Source: DAOTXK01 sp034435395 (GTDB lineage: Bacteria > Chloroflexota > Anaerolineae > Aggregatilineales > Ch27). Taken from it: DNA of 22,731 nucleotides. The DNA lies in assembly GCA_034435395.1 (NCBI GenBank), contig DAOTXK010000292.1, forward strand, positions 1 through 22,731, read 5' to 3'. This document shows positions 22,428 to 22,731 of this stretch, piece by piece. The notes below the pieces were generated by a model, which saw only the letters and a program-made list of their open reading frames with translations, searched no databases and was not told the DNA's origin. Made by a program: the position numbers and the translations under genes. Numbering within the stretch: position 1 is the stretch's first letter; each line of letters begins with the position of its first letter.

Positions 22428-22731
22428 TCAATCATCCCAACAGGGAACCTCTTGGTAGCGGTAATCCAGCCCGGAAATCACGCAGCGGCAGGCGGGCACG
22501 CGCCTGACCTCGAAAGGATCATAGATGAGGGTGAGGGTTTCCCCGCGATAGCACAGCGTGTCCCCCCAAAAAACCTGGTACCGCAGCCGGGCGGTGAACT
22601 GCGTGGGTTGCAGTTCGGCGGCCAGGGAGAACGACTCGCCCCCGACGACCAGACCGCCGGGCTGGGCCGCCGCCGCCAGGATGACGGCCAGCAAACAGCA
22701 GGGCACGATCAGCAGCGCCAGCAGGATCAGC
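22428..22731 (-). CDS. Small secreted hypothetical protein, C-terminal part
   Basis: The last 100 codons of a gene that enters from the right edge. The first residues visible, LILLALLIVPCCLLAVILAAAAQPGG, look like the core and cleavage site of a signal peptide, so little is missing. The mature part of about 75 residues alternates strand-like segments (GESFSLAAELQPTQFTARLRYQVFWG) and has four Cys (in TLCYRG, ACRCVIS and VPCWDD), suggesting disulphides outside the cell. An internal GTG at 22706 lies in the hydrophobic core and is not the start. I do not recognise the family. It converges on the TSP3/PKD gene. Confidence 0.65.
   Translation of the reverse strand, partial: LILLALLIVPCCLLAVILAAAAQPGGLVVGGESFSLAAELQPTQFTARLRYQVFWGDTLCYRGETLTLIYDPFEVRRVPACRCVISGLDYRYQEVPCWDD

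Overview
The window is about 22.7 kb of high-GC bacterial DNA. It looks like chromosome from a member of the Chloroflexota, probably Anaerolineae-like. This is judged from gene style (soluble Ser/Thr kinase with an unusual C-terminal domain, CAP-LysM surface proteins with Pro/Thr-rich stalks, TSP3/PKD secreted proteins, standalone GYD protein), not from a marker gene. No rRNA, tRNA, CRISPR array, transposase, integrase or phage gene was seen. Both ends cut through genes.

Layout: 1-156 (-) is the N-terminus of a secreted solute-binding protein. 157-815 is non-coding and carries a large imperfect palindrome and a clear promoter for a Ser/Thr kinase fused to a V4R-like small-molecule-binding domain (816-2471, +). 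Converging on it is a four-gene ABC export operon (6083 down to 2511, -): one ATPase followed by three tandem paralogous ABC-2 type permeases. This operon has a near-consensus promoter, and a 16/19 match to the DtxR/IdeR metal-repressor box lies over its expected transcription start. A GYD-domain protein (6459-6749, +) diverges from it. A metallophosphoesterase and a SAM methyltransferase overlap as a pair (8434 to 6885, -).

8750-11411 (+) holds two paralogous CAP-LysM surface proteins. Both have a -10 box almost touching the start codon, which suggests leaderless mRNAs. The second is cut by a single in-frame TAG where its relatives have Gln or Glu, so the remaining LysM repeats and the membrane anchor are lost. 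Next come an alpha/beta hydrolase fused to a polytopic membrane domain (11657-13420, +) and a strong bidirectional terminator region. Four minus-strand genes run from 19448 to 13545: two paralogous proteins of a family I do not recognise, a ClpC-type AAA+ unfoldase and a small hypothetical protein. The last complete gene (19913-22354, +) encodes a large secreted protein with calcium-binding TSP3 repeats, a PKD domain and an SH3b domain. It converges on the C-terminal part of a small secreted protein (22428-22731, -).

The best candidates for something undescribed are the paralogous pair beside clpC, the kinase-V4R fusion, and the apparently metal-regulated three-permease exporter. No textbook defence or biosynthetic cluster was recognised.
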